Source: Daphnia pulex (taxonomy: Eukaryota; Arthropoda; Branchiopoda; Diplostraca; Daphniidae). From it: a stretch of 64,000 bases of DNA. Positions 12,220-22,300 of this stretch are shown here, piece after piece. The notes beneath the pieces were generated by a model that saw only the letters and a program-made list of their open reading frames with translations, searched no databases and was not told the DNA's origin. Location of the stretch: positions 2,502,501-2,566,500 of the forward strand of contig NC_060028.1 in NCBI RefSeq assembly GCF_021134715.1, given 5' to 3'. Both the position numbers and the translations under genes were made by a program. Positions within the stretch are counted from its first letter, which is position 1; each line of letters begins with the position of its first letter.

Positions 12220-12520
12220 TCACCAATCCCACTGCATTCCTTTTTTGTACTCCACAAAATTAACTCCAGGTAAGAAACTCGACGTCATGTTTTTATCGAC
12301 CCGTAACTTGTTGATGTAGTTATTGATTACGATTTCTTCAGACTTTTCTTTGTTTTCTTTTGGAAAATTGTACTCATTTTCCTCGCCGTACACGATTAAG
12401 CTGGCATGTTGAATGTTCCTTTTCTCAGTTATTTTCACTTGGAATGATGCCCTGACGAAACGCGTAAGGAATCCATACAGCAATTGTCGATTGTTTTTCT
12501 CGTCGAATTTCCTTTCTATT
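12220..12520 (-). pseudogene. Unidentified coding fragment
   Basis: An open frame of about 95 codons running from ERKFDEKNNRQLLYGF through FVRASFQVKITEKRN to a stop after KKGMQWDW. It has mixed, non-repetitive composition like real coding sequence, but I do not recognise the family. It lies between the tRNA and importin fragments in the inserted block and is probably an exon copied from another gene. Confidence 0.35.
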
Positions 12521-12555
12521 TTAACATAAGGTGAACGCCAAATTGGTTCCGCTAA

Positions 12556-12790
12556 TTACTTTTCACGATGTTCATTTGGTCCGACGATTGCACAGATGCG
12601 GTCCCGAGCCGCAATCCATCCGCATGTTTCCAGCTTTAAAGTAATTCGTTCCAAGTATTGGGCCGCGATCCGCTTCGGACAACTTTCAATAAAAGTTATT
12701 ACTGCATCGGTCGCTTCATCTTGTACTCGTGGGTTCTCGTCGTCCATAATCAACAACAGTCCTGGGATAACTTCGCTGTGAAATCTGCAC
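12556..12790 (-). pseudogene. Importin-5-like HEAT-repeat fragment
   Basis: The minus-strand frame reads HSEVIPGLLLIMDDENPRVQ, then a helix pair with FIESCPKRIAAQYLERI and LKLE. This is the layout of a HEAT repeat from the importin-5/karyopherin beta-3 family, where an NPRVQ or NQRVQ turn precedes a helix with a CPK motif. Only about one and a half repeats are present and the 5' end is cut into the host repeat. I infer a captured exon fragment; a protein search with this stretch would confirm the source. Confidence 0.5.
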
Positions 12791-13147
12791 AAAGCTCAGC
12801 AAAGAGTTCAAAGGGGCTACGATTGGTGCTAGATACAGCTCGTTGTTGACCAAATTGAGAATTCTTACCCGAGTTGCAATGAAGCAGTAATTCGTCGGCA
12901 AGATTATCAATGACTTAATCCTTTGCCTTTTTTGCCCCACCCTTTTTTGCTGCTCTCGCATCTTTTTTTTTGAAAATTGCTAGGACCAGCAACTGTTCCT
13001 CTCTCTTGTTCTTCCGCTTCTTCTTTTTCTTCATGTTCTCCTTCTTCTTCTTTGGGATTATTATTGTACGATTTTATCAGCTTGAAAATAGGTTTTTCAA
13101 AGTTGAAATCTGCACAAAGCTCAGCAAAGAGTTCAAAGGGGCTACGA

Positions 13148-13155
13148 TTGGTGCT
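13148..13155. repeat. Target-site duplication, left copy
   Basis: TTGGTGCT at 13148-13155 is repeated at 16424-16431. Uninterrupted copies of the host repeat carry this octamer once, so it is an 8 bp duplication made on insertion. Confidence 0.85.
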
Positions 13156-13485
13156 TAGGGTGTCCCATTCCCTCATTATTTTTTATAATGAATGCGGGAT
13201 TATTGTAGAAATGTTCGAAAATATTAAAAAAAAATCCTATTTTTTTTTTTTTTTTTTTTAACTTTTAGGGGTCGCTGTTTTAATAAAACCCCAAAAAGCT
13301 ATTTTTTTTATTATTTTATTTTTTATTGACATCATGAATTATTCTTTAAGTTATGGGGCTGGGATATGTCAATCCTTATACCAAAACCTATATTTGGTCG
13401 AAAACTGATCAATTTCAAAGATAATTTAGGGGTCGCTGTTTCATAAAAATGATTTTTTAAAGACTGAAATATTCGATTTAGCGCG
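13156..13485. repeat. Left terminal inverted repeat with two internal subrepeats
   Basis: Mirror image of 16093-16423. Within each arm the motif TTAGGGGTCGCTGTTT occurs twice (about 13265 and 13427 on the left), about 162 bp apart, like repeated transposase-binding sites. Confidence 0.75.
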
Positions 13486-13591
13486 TAAATAATTAGTAAT
13501 TGTTTAAGATAATCATGCAACGCCGGAATCATTTTGAGATCTGTCAGTTGGTCACTTCACTTTCAGTTTTCAATTGCTATTGTGTCTAAAA

Positions 13592-16023
13592 ATGAGTCGC
13601 AGAAAAATTGACTGGTTGGTTGGACCCACCAAAGAAAAATGTTTGTCAGAAAGTACTCAATTTCCAACGTATCGGTGTGTTATTTCTCGTTACTTGTACT
13701 TGCGGAATGAAAATCAAAGTGAATCAGTGAGAAACCTGTTTAAAATAGTGCATAGTGAACTTGAAAACACGTGGTCAAAGACTTGCATTCCTATCAAAGA
13801 AAAGAGGAAAGTGTTGGATCTGCTTGTTGACTTTCATAAACAATGGGAATCCATGAAAAAACTAAATAAGTCTGATGTTAAAAATCCTACAAAAGTGATA
13901 GAAGCAAAAATTCAGTCATTTAAGAAGAAACTTGATAGTCTTTGTGATTTATCAGTTGTCAATGTGTATGAAACAATGCGTTTATCTCGTCTATCATCAT
14001 GGAAAGAGGACTGGGAGTTTTTGCGTGACCAACGAAAGAGTAGAAAGCTTCATCTAGGAGGTATCGTTTTACCAGATGCGGCTGCTATTATTCGAGAGAA
14101 AAATAGAGAAAATCAAACGCAACTATTAAACGAACGAGCCCAAAGATCTCGCAAACAATTGAGTGATGGAGAGATTATAGTGGAATTGGAAGACAGCACC
14201 GATGATGAAATGAGCACATCGGCAAGTGAAGATGATGCTTTTAGTCTGCCAAGTTGCAATAGACGTAAAACACCAGAAGAAGTAACTCTAAGAATATCAC
14301 CATCCGAACTCATCACAGGATCTGCACAGTGCGCTGACAGAATTGGTCTTTCTGTTCGAAGCCATCTTTTGATTTCTGCGGACTTTGTTGGTAGAGCAGG
14401 CGGCAAACTATCTGATTTCTCCTTATCAAAGTCATCTATTTGGAGGAAAAGATTAGCCACTCGAATTGAGCTTGCAGAAAGCATTAAAAACGGTATGACT
14501 AAATCATTTATCATTTATCTTTATTTATTCAACAAAATATTTATTTTAGATTGGTTAAAGAACAATCCAAAAAATCTTATTGTTCACTGGGACACGAAGC
14601 TGTTTAGTTTGAATGATGGCCAGAAACAAGAGAGAATAGCAGTAATCGTAAGCGGATGCCAAACAGGGTAGGCGATATCTCTAAGTCCATAAAATGATGA
14701 GAAACATTCTAATAGTTTGCATAAATTGCAGCCCTAAAATGCTAGGCACTCCTCCAGTTGAGAACTCTACGGGTCGGACACAAATGATCGCCACACTTGA
14801 AATGCTTGACGAATGGAAAGTTAAGGAAATGGTCGTTGGAATGGGCTTCGATACGACATCAAGTAATTCCGGTATTAGACTGGGGTGCTGTTCTTTAATG
14901 GAGATCGAACTTAAAAGGCCTCTACTATGGTGTGCTTGCCGTCATCATTCCTACGAGCTCCATATCAAACACGCTTGGCAGTCATTAAGAGGAGAAAGAA
15001 ATCGCCCAGAAGAAGTGTTGTTCAAGAAAATTCAAGCTAACTGGGGCAATATGGATCGTGACACAAATCAACTTGACTCTCTTCGAATGGCCTACAGACA
15101 AGAATTGTGATCTCTGGCACCAAGCTCATACAGTTAGGAAATGGGCCCAGGATTGCACATTTAAAGATACGTTTCCCAGAGAGGATTACAGAGAGCTGAT
15201 AGAACTTACTCTGATTTACCTCGGAGGATCTCTTCCACATCGCAATTTTTATCTACGAAAACCAGGTGCGATCCATCATGCTCGATTCATGAGTAAGGCA
15301 ATTTATCTGTTGAAAATGGAACTCATGTCGGAGAGAATTGATTTAACAGTAGAAGAGAGAAGAGAAATTAATCAGATGGCGGTTTTCATAAGTCTTTTTT
15401 ATGCGCGTCCTTTTCTGCGATCTCGCATTGCGGTATTTGCTCCGACTGATGATCTACAACTTATTGGTAAAATGATGTTGTTTCGTGAACAAAATGAAAC
15501 CATTGCAAACGCTGTGATACTATCCGTTACTCGTCATTGTTGGTATTTGACTGAAGAGTTGGTTGTCCTCTCTTTATTCAATGAACAACTTGGATCTTTT
15601 ACTCGGGAATTAATTGCTAGAAAATTGTTTAGTACTCCACGTCCATCTCATTTTGAAATTGGGAAGCCTACATTTCCGAAAATTGAAACAAATACTCCCC
15701 CTATGCTGCTCGATCTCATTGGTCGCCGCTCTTGGCTTTTATTTTCATTAATTGGGCTTAACCAAAGTCAAGACTGGATGCAACTAACATGCCAATATTG
15801 GAATCAGATGACGGACTATCGGACAGTTAGGGACTTTTGTTTAAATCTCGAAGTAGTTAACGACTGTGCCGAGCGTGGAATAAAAATAGTAGAGGACTTT
15901 GCAGCGATTACTCCAAATGAAGCGCAATTTCAATATCTTTTGCAATGTGTTGAAGAACATCGTAGAATGATACCATCTTTTGAGCAATCCGTTTTACAGG
16001 GCGAATATGAGAATCATTTGTGA
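13592..16023 (+). pseudogene. Transposase of the hAT-like element, one frameshift
   Basis: Spliced gene. Exon 1 is 13592-14492, exon 2 is 14550-14667 and exon 3 runs from 14732; both introns are GT-AG and in phase. The protein opens MSRRKIDWL. Candidate catalytic residues are the Asp in LIVHWDTKLF, the Asp in VVGMGFDTTSSNSG, a CxxH-type motif in CACRHHSYEL and the Glu in NDCAERGIKIVEDF, the order seen in hAT-type DDE transposases. Around 15050-15080 the reading frame changes: the upstream frame ends after MAYRQEL and the downstream frame (15058-16023) carries the rest of the domain. A one-base indel is the simplest cause. Total length would be about 740 residues. The start was chosen because the ATG follows the TIR and begins the conserved N-terminus. 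Confidence 0.7.
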
Positions 16024-16092
16024 TTTCAATACTTTTTATGTACAATTGTCCCTTGCGCAAGATGGCGTATTAATCTGAATACAAACTGGAAA

Positions 16093-16423
16093 AAAAACGC
16101 GCTAAATCAAATATTTCAGTCTTTAAAAAATCATTTTTATGAAACAGCGACCCCTAAATTATCTTTGAAATTGATCAGTTTTCGACCAAACATAGGTTTT
16201 GGTATAAGGATTGACATATCCCAGCCCCATAACTTAAAGAATAATTCATGATGTCAATAAAAAATAAAATAATTAAAAAAAATAGCTTTTTGGGGTTTAA
16301 TTAAAACAGCGACCCCTAAAAGTTAAAAAAAAAAAAAAAAAGGTTTTTTTTTTAATATTTTCGAACATTTCTACAATAATCCCACCTTCATTATCAAAAA
16401 TAATGCGGGAATGGGACACCCTA
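16093..16423. repeat. Right terminal inverted repeat
   Basis: Reverse complement of the left arm, ending CACCCTA next to the second TTGGTGCT. It carries the same two GGGGTCGCTGTTT-type subrepeats in mirror orientation. Confidence 0.75.
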
Positions 16424-17520
16424 TTGGTGCTAGATGCAGCTCGTTGTTGACCAAATTGAGAATTCTTACCCGAGTTGCAATGAAGCAGTAATTCGTCGGC
16501 AAGACTATCAATGACTTCATCCTTTGCCTTTTTTGCCCCAAGCTTTTTTTGCTGCTCTCGCATCTTTCTTTTTTGATAATTGCTAGGACCAGCAACTGCT
16601 CCTCTCTCTTGTTCTTCCGCTTCTTCTTCTTTTTCTTCATTTTCTCCTTCTTCTTCTTCTTCAGCTTTCTCTCCATTTCCTTCCTCAGCTACCTCTGTCT
16701 CCTCGTTCTCTGAATCCTCTATCCTTTTTAGACAAAATTTGTAAATATGTAAATGTAAATATGTAAATATGTAATATCTATCAATGTAAATACGTGTAAA
16801 TATAAAATGTTCATTCACCTTCATCTTCTTCATCATCGGCATCCAGATTATCATTCCAATATTGGAAATAATGTTCAGCAAAATCTTTCGATGAATCTTC
16901 TCCAGAAGGTGTAGATGAATGATTGCCCTTTTGCCCCTTTTCTAAAAAAAAAAAGAAAAACAAGATTAAAATTTAACAAAATTTAACAAAATTTAACAAA
17001 ATTTAACAAAATTTTAACTGTAGCCTACTAGTCTCGCAAGCGACGCAGAATTGGACCGCGGGGTCATTCAATAGTGTGCAACTGAAATTTAAAAAGGTAA
17101 GTGTTAAAATAAGTTTGTTAAAATGAAATAGAAAAAAATTGTTACCTTGAACAGATCCACTTGTCTTCCATTTCTTTCTTCTCTTCCATTTTGTAAAGTG
17201 AACTCGAACTGGGTGTTTCACGGTTAAATCTAAATGTGAGAATTTGGATTTTTTTTAAACGGAAGTTGCGCAATAATTGATGGAAAGCATGCCATGTTGC
17301 CCGATTTATAAATTGTTTCACCTGTCAGAACCAGAGTCAGAGAGCGCCGGCAGAAGAGCTGAACGGCTGAAAATACTCACAATCACAAGTAGGTAATAGT
17401 TTGTTTTTTTGTAGTCTCTGGACAGATTTGTGTTCCACGATCACACCACGTTTTACATTTTAATAATAATTATAGTGTTCTAAGGACAACTATTAACATA
17501 CCTTTTTATTAAAATAAAAA
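16424..17520 (-). pseudogene. Family copy C, 5' part with intact zinc finger and acidic linker
   Basis: Best-preserved N-terminal half of the family. Exon 1 is 17146-17189 (ATG GAA GAG), exon 2 is 17029-17081, exon 3 is 16819-16941 and exon 4 is 16470-16718. Joined, they stay in frame for 156 codons. The protein has a RanBP2-type C4 finger at residues 11-31 (Trp-x-Cys-x2-Cys, the Asn of CTLLN, then Cys-x2-Cys) and a segment with DFAEHYFQYW. A linker of about 50 residues, almost all Glu, Lys, Asn or Gly, follows. It ends with VAGPSNYQKRKM, a Lys-rich stretch and LADELLLHCNSG at the exon 4 donor. RanBP2 fingers bind ubiquitin or single-stranded RNA in other proteins. The next exon is destroyed by the transposon at 16423, so the gene cannot make its full product. 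Confidence 0.65.
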
Positions 17521-17753
17521 ATATCTCCCATTCATACTGTATATGGGAAAAATTTACTTTGTGAGTTATTTACGTTTAAAGTTTCGTCTCCGTGGCCCGC
17601 CTCTAAAACGCAGGAGGGGCCTAAAGTCCCGTGATTGTTGGTGCATTATTATATTTACATATATTATTTTTGACCATACTGACTAGGTAAGAATTTGGTG
17701 TTACCGGAAATACCCAACTTATTAACAGTCAAACCAATCTGGATAATTTTTTT

Positions 17754-18075
17754 TTAAATTGAATTGCCCGATTTTATCAAGTTGAAAATAAGTTTTCCAA
17801 TAAGGTTGAAATCGGCACAAAGCTCATCAAACAGTTCCAAAGTAGGCTTCATCTTATGAGTGGTGCTGGATGCAGCTCGTCCTCTTCTCATTGGAGCTTC
17901 TGCCATTATTTGATACTTTCTGGATAAATTTATTTGGGTTTCAAAACAATAATCGGCCAATCATCGGCAAGATCGTCGACTTCGTCCTTTTTCTCTTTTT
18001 TCGACATTGCCTGCTGCATTTGGAAGCGCAATGTTCTTTTTTTTATAATGGCTCACCATACTGGTTCTATTTTTT
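17754..18075 (-). pseudogene. Family copy D, middle fragment
   Basis: The minus-strand frame 18060-17950 reads KKRTLRFQMQQAMSKKEKKD, then EVDDLADD, matching copy F (KKRTLRFQ and DDVDDLFEDL). The frame 17960-17754 contains RAASSTTHKMKPTLELFDEL followed by CADFN, matching RAASSTNRSPFELFAELCADF of copies B and C. No zinc finger or dsRBD is present. Copies D and F form a subfamily distinct from A, B and C. Confidence 0.5.
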
Positions 18076-18179
18076 CTTTTTCTTCGTCTTCTACTACACA
18101 CTACTACACAGTCAAACCCATGTACAAGGACAACGTATTTTTTTATTTATATAAATCCGCGTAGTTATAATCATTTACT

Positions 18180-19370
18180 AATTTAGCGCTCGCATCTTTA
18201 TTTTATACATCTTTGAAAGTAGCAAAATATGGCCGTGAATTTTAACTAAAAAGAATAAAGAAAGGTATCGGTGAAAGAGTCTTTGAAGTGTGACTAAAAT
18301 GTTACATTTGAATTAAATTATGCATTGTATCGGTCAATTTCATTTTCTTAATTTCGTTTGATCTATTGTCGAGGTATCTTTGGCTAACTTGAGCCATCAG
18401 AATATGTACGCATTGAGACTATATACGTAGGTATAATGAACCAAATATCAATGCAAGCAGAGTCTGAACAACATTTTGCAATTAATGAATCAAACGCGGT
18501 GATGCTGCACATACTGCATATTAGCAGACCAAGTATATTAAAATTGGTGCATCACGATTGCCATTTTAATTAACCGTAAACCAGGCAGATTAGATTTTGA
18601 ATATGAAGGTAATAAGCTAAAACTTTGATTCTGCCGATGTCCAACATGCTTTTATTTAGAAAAAGGTTCAAGTCCAAATGTCCAGATGTCAATATTATGA
18701 TGATCAAATTATGAAGCAATAATAGCATATCGACACATGGCAATGACACGTCACCTTTTCTAGAAATGTTTTTAGTGTATTCGAATAGACAGACGAGGGC
18801 TCGTTTAACTTCAATGCGACGAGATGGATAAAGATAGTGTGCTGTACGTCGTAAATGAGAATTGGGAAACGGAAAATCTCAATCGACTCCCGTCACTCAA
18901 CTGTCGACTCATGCGAATAACTTTTCCGAGTAAAAGAAACTTCGAAAGGTTACAAAATAATATTTTGATGATAACCGATGAAAACATAGAAGAAAAAAAC
19001 CACAGGACATAGCAGTAGGGTTCCAAGAAGAGAGAAAAGAATGATACCACCATGAAGCTCTTACAAACGAAAACAGCCACATTTTTCACAAATTCGCTCG
19101 ACAATTAAAGGGGAAAACGCCGTTTCATTTTTGACAATGACAAATGATAGTTATCAAATAAATGATGAATAGATGGGGTGTAGGCGTAAAAACCGAATCA
19201 TTTCCGACGAGGGGGTAATAACACGCATAAGCAACAATCTGCACTTCAACCCTTTTAAACGTACAATGATGAATGAATATAAATGTGGATGATACCAGGT
19301 AAACAGTCCTCCTTCAATATGTTGATGCTGTCGTTCTCATTCTTAAAAAATATTTAAAAAAAACGCATGT
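18180..19370. other. Intergenic DNA, nothing recognised
   Basis: AT-rich stretch between the repeat-rich block and the 3' end of Hcf. A 62-codon frame at 18824-19012 looks non-repetitive but matches nothing I know and has no splice support. Confidence 0.5.
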
Positions 19371-19374
19371 TGTT

Positions 19375-22300
19375 TTAATCGTCAGTTCGTGATCGCTTGG
19401 CAGCAGCTGCCGTAGCTGATTTGGAAGTCTCCGATCCCCGTTTTACTGCTCCTTTTGCTGGAGTCGGGGCAGTGCTCGAATCTAATTATTCAAAATAAAA
19501 ATGAATATAACATTAAAAACTATAAAACGATCAATTTGTCTCTTAGTCATACCTTGCAACCACCTGACTTGTGTGGCCGGTCCGTAACCCTTTTCATTCC
19601 GGGCTGCAATGCGGAAAATAATGGCTGGTTTAGTCGTCGTGTCAATGTGGGCAGACGACAACGACGCATTCGGTACGGTACACTGCGAGGAAGGGCCGCA
19701 ATAGACGCGAACAAATGCCAACTGAGAAGGCCCGCTCACAGACTGGTTTTCAAAATAAAATTAGATAACGGATCAAGTTACAAATGAAAGCAATAGCGAC
19801 GAACCTGAGCTGAAGTTCCTTTGACAGCCAAATAGACTGAATATTCTGTTATCTCTCCAGCGGTACTCTGAGGTGGCTCCCAAGACAGGTGTGCACCTTC
19901 GGGTGATTTGGAAATCTTTATTGCTGACGGAGCACCAGGGAATCCAGGGAGACATGTTTTGAAAGCGGAAACTTCACTCCACAAGCCTCGTCCACAAGAG
20001 TTGACACCAGCTACTCGGAACTTGTACGCTGTTCCAGGTTGAAGTTCGAGCTTTTTCATCCCCAGTTCTGCATCAGGTGGGAGAGTCACCGTTTCGTGAT
20101 CTATCCTTTCCTCAATACCTCCACCATTTGAGGGTAACAGAAAATTTTGCACGGTCGACGTCGTGCCCTTGACCAGACCGACATCAAACCAAATGCCATC
20201 GATTTTTTTCAAGTCAATCTTGGTTTCTTCTTGCTTGATTCCGTTGGAAGGGGTTTCTGATTTAACAACAATTGCTTCCGCTTTGATGACCGCAGCTGAA
20301 GCCAAAGTAGAGAGTGGGTCGCTGGGCTCTACGTCCATGGGCAGTTGGTCAGTGCCAATTTTTTTAGGTGAAGTTGCTTCTGGAACTAGCTTCACGTCTT
20401 TCACTGGCGAATCTGCTGCAATAGGCTTCTGAGACTCAGTTTCAACCGCCTCTGGCTGGTCTGAGACTAAGGGCTCTTCTTTACTTTCTTCTTTAGTCTC
20501 TACAGCGGCAATGGGTTTCTCACTTTTTTCTTCCTCGGCTAAAACTGGCTCGGCATCTGTCGAAACGGCTGTTCCATTCACAGATTCATTCGGAACATCA
20601 GTTTTAGCAATTGGCTCAGGTTCCACAAGGTCAGAAGCTGTAATAGGTTCTGTCTCTGTAGCCAAAGCAACAGATGTAGTTGAACTTTCGTCCTTATCCC
20701 CTTCCGTAGATTTTTTTTCTCCGGGAACACCTTCCACAATAGGAACAGTGGGTGGTGCGGGAGTCACGTCCGTAGAAGCGGAAGTGACATCGGGATTTTC
20801 TAAACCGCTCGCGTTAACTAACGACGTCTCTGAAGCAGTAGCCGCAGTACTCGAAGCCGCGTCAAGGGTTGAACTAGCATCAACCATTTCGGCACTCATT
20901 CCGGCAAGAAGTTGTAAGGCGTCTTCATTTTCGATGCTAACAGGTATCGACGTAGAGTCACTGGCAGGAACGGCTGATGAAGCTTCGGCTTCTTCAGGCG
21001 GATCAATTAATCCTGCTTCTGCAGCTAGAGCAGCTAGAGCCGCATCAGTTGTGGCTGGTCCATCTGATATACTCAATGTGGCAGAAGGAGTCGACTGAGT
21101 GCTAGAAACGGTTTCCGGTTGAGCACTTGCAGCAGCAGTAGTAGTCACCGAACTCTGTGGCACAAGTACCACTTTTGATTGACCTCCACCAGCAGAAAGA
21201 AGTTTGGCAACGTTTGCAGGAATAGCACCTAAATTGATAGAAAAATCTTAACTTTAGTTTTGTTTCCATGCAAAGATATTTCAAATGCATCATTACCTGC
21301 TCCTTGGCTGGTGACTAAAGTGACTGTTTTTTGTCCACCGGCAGTGGATACTTGAACCGTAACAGGTTTGCCACCTAAAGTAATAGTCTGCTGCCCAGAT
21401 CCTACCAAAGTCTGACCACCAGGCAAAGTAATTATTTGTCCTTGAGGTCCTCCTGCTCTTGCAAGTGTCATCGACTTCTGCAGGGCGCCAGCAGGTATGG
21501 AAATAGTTTTGGTTCCACCCGCAATAGCGGTACTGGTACTAGAAGATGAAGTCGATGAACTGACAACGCCCTGAGAAACTACTATCATTTTGACACCGCC
21601 AGGTCCAGTGGTGACTTGTCCAGTAGTAGGTAAGACATTCACCGTTTGTGTTCCAGACTGGCCGCCAGCTTGTACGGTAGCGGTGCCTTGAACTGTACGT
21701 ATTCCACCAGCGGTGCTAACAACAATGACCTGTTGCCCTCCTGATCAGAAATTTTAAATAAATCGATCAATCTAGTGTTATGGTGAAACAATTTTTTGAA
21801 AAATTACCTTGCTTCAGATTTCCTTGTCCTCCTGGTCGAGTGATGACAATGGTTTGCTTACCACCAACATTTTGCGTTGTGACCATTTGCTGCTTCCCGC
21901 CAACTGTCATCAGCTGTCCTGCAGTTACTTGTTGTCCAGCTTGGAGCAGAGTCCCCTTGGTGCCTCCTTGCCCTTGGCCCACCAATTTTACGATGGTAGC
22001 ACCCTGCGGTATTCCTTTGGGCGAACCTTGTACCGTCGTTACGGCACCCGTTGTACCAGGCTTTGCTTGGACAAGGCTCATACCTTTCGGGACAGTTGCA
22101 ACAGTCATCCCCTGGCTAGTTTTCACTAGGGTAACAATTTGAGGCTGACCCCCGACACCAGCGGTGCCCGATTTTTGTAAAATAATTTGCTTGCCACCCG
22201 CTGTCTGAATCGTCTGATAAAAGAAAATTCGTAAGTCTTTTGTTTGATTTTTTCAACATTAAATTTTCTTTTTCTATATTTACCTGTAAACCTTGGAGAG

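Larger units (their letters stand above)
12134..12773. other. 640 bp composite insertion inside copy C
   Basis: Copies B and C align base by base on both sides (ACAGCG on one side, ATTAATGATGC on the other). In copy C, 640 bp replace about 7 bp of the ancestral sequence. The block contains a tRNA-Leu fragment, an unidentified open frame and an importin-5-like HEAT repeat, all on the minus strand. There are no inverted ends or tail, so it looks like filler DNA copied from several genes during break repair rather than a transposon. Confidence 0.6.
11881..13155 (-). pseudogene. Family copy C, 3' part, left of the transposon
   Basis: Continuation of copy C on the far side of the DNA transposon. 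From 13148 down to 12775 it repeats the unit with SPFELFAELCADF, the acidic linker and the HCNSG exon, with a stop in the linker copy. 12134-12773 is foreign DNA (listed separately). 12072-11881 holds the RIEQFSQLHEDVLND exon, again ending at RDPEAVF with no dsRBD behind it. Its lower end abuts the upstream region of copy B, so B and C are a head-to-tail tandem pair. Confidence 0.6.
13156..16423 (+). mobile_element. 3268 bp DNA transposon, hAT-like, long TIRs
   Basis: The element starts TAGGGTGTCCCATTCC and ends with the reverse complement. The ends stay similar for about 330 bp (13156-13485 against 16093-16423), with a few substitutions. An 8 bp target duplication, TTGGTGCT, flanks it. A TAGGG start and 8 bp duplication fit the hAT superfamily as known, although the TIRs are unusually long for hAT. 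The single gene inside encodes a transposase-like protein that I believe resembles the arthropod Cc8K15.2-like group. It inserted into family copy C after that copy had already duplicated. One frameshift suggests it is recently dead rather than active. Confidence 0.8.

Noticed and set aside
20511..21098. 195-codon plus-strand frame across Hcf exon 6
   Set aside because: Shadow of the Ala/Ser/Glu-rich Hcf region on the other strand.
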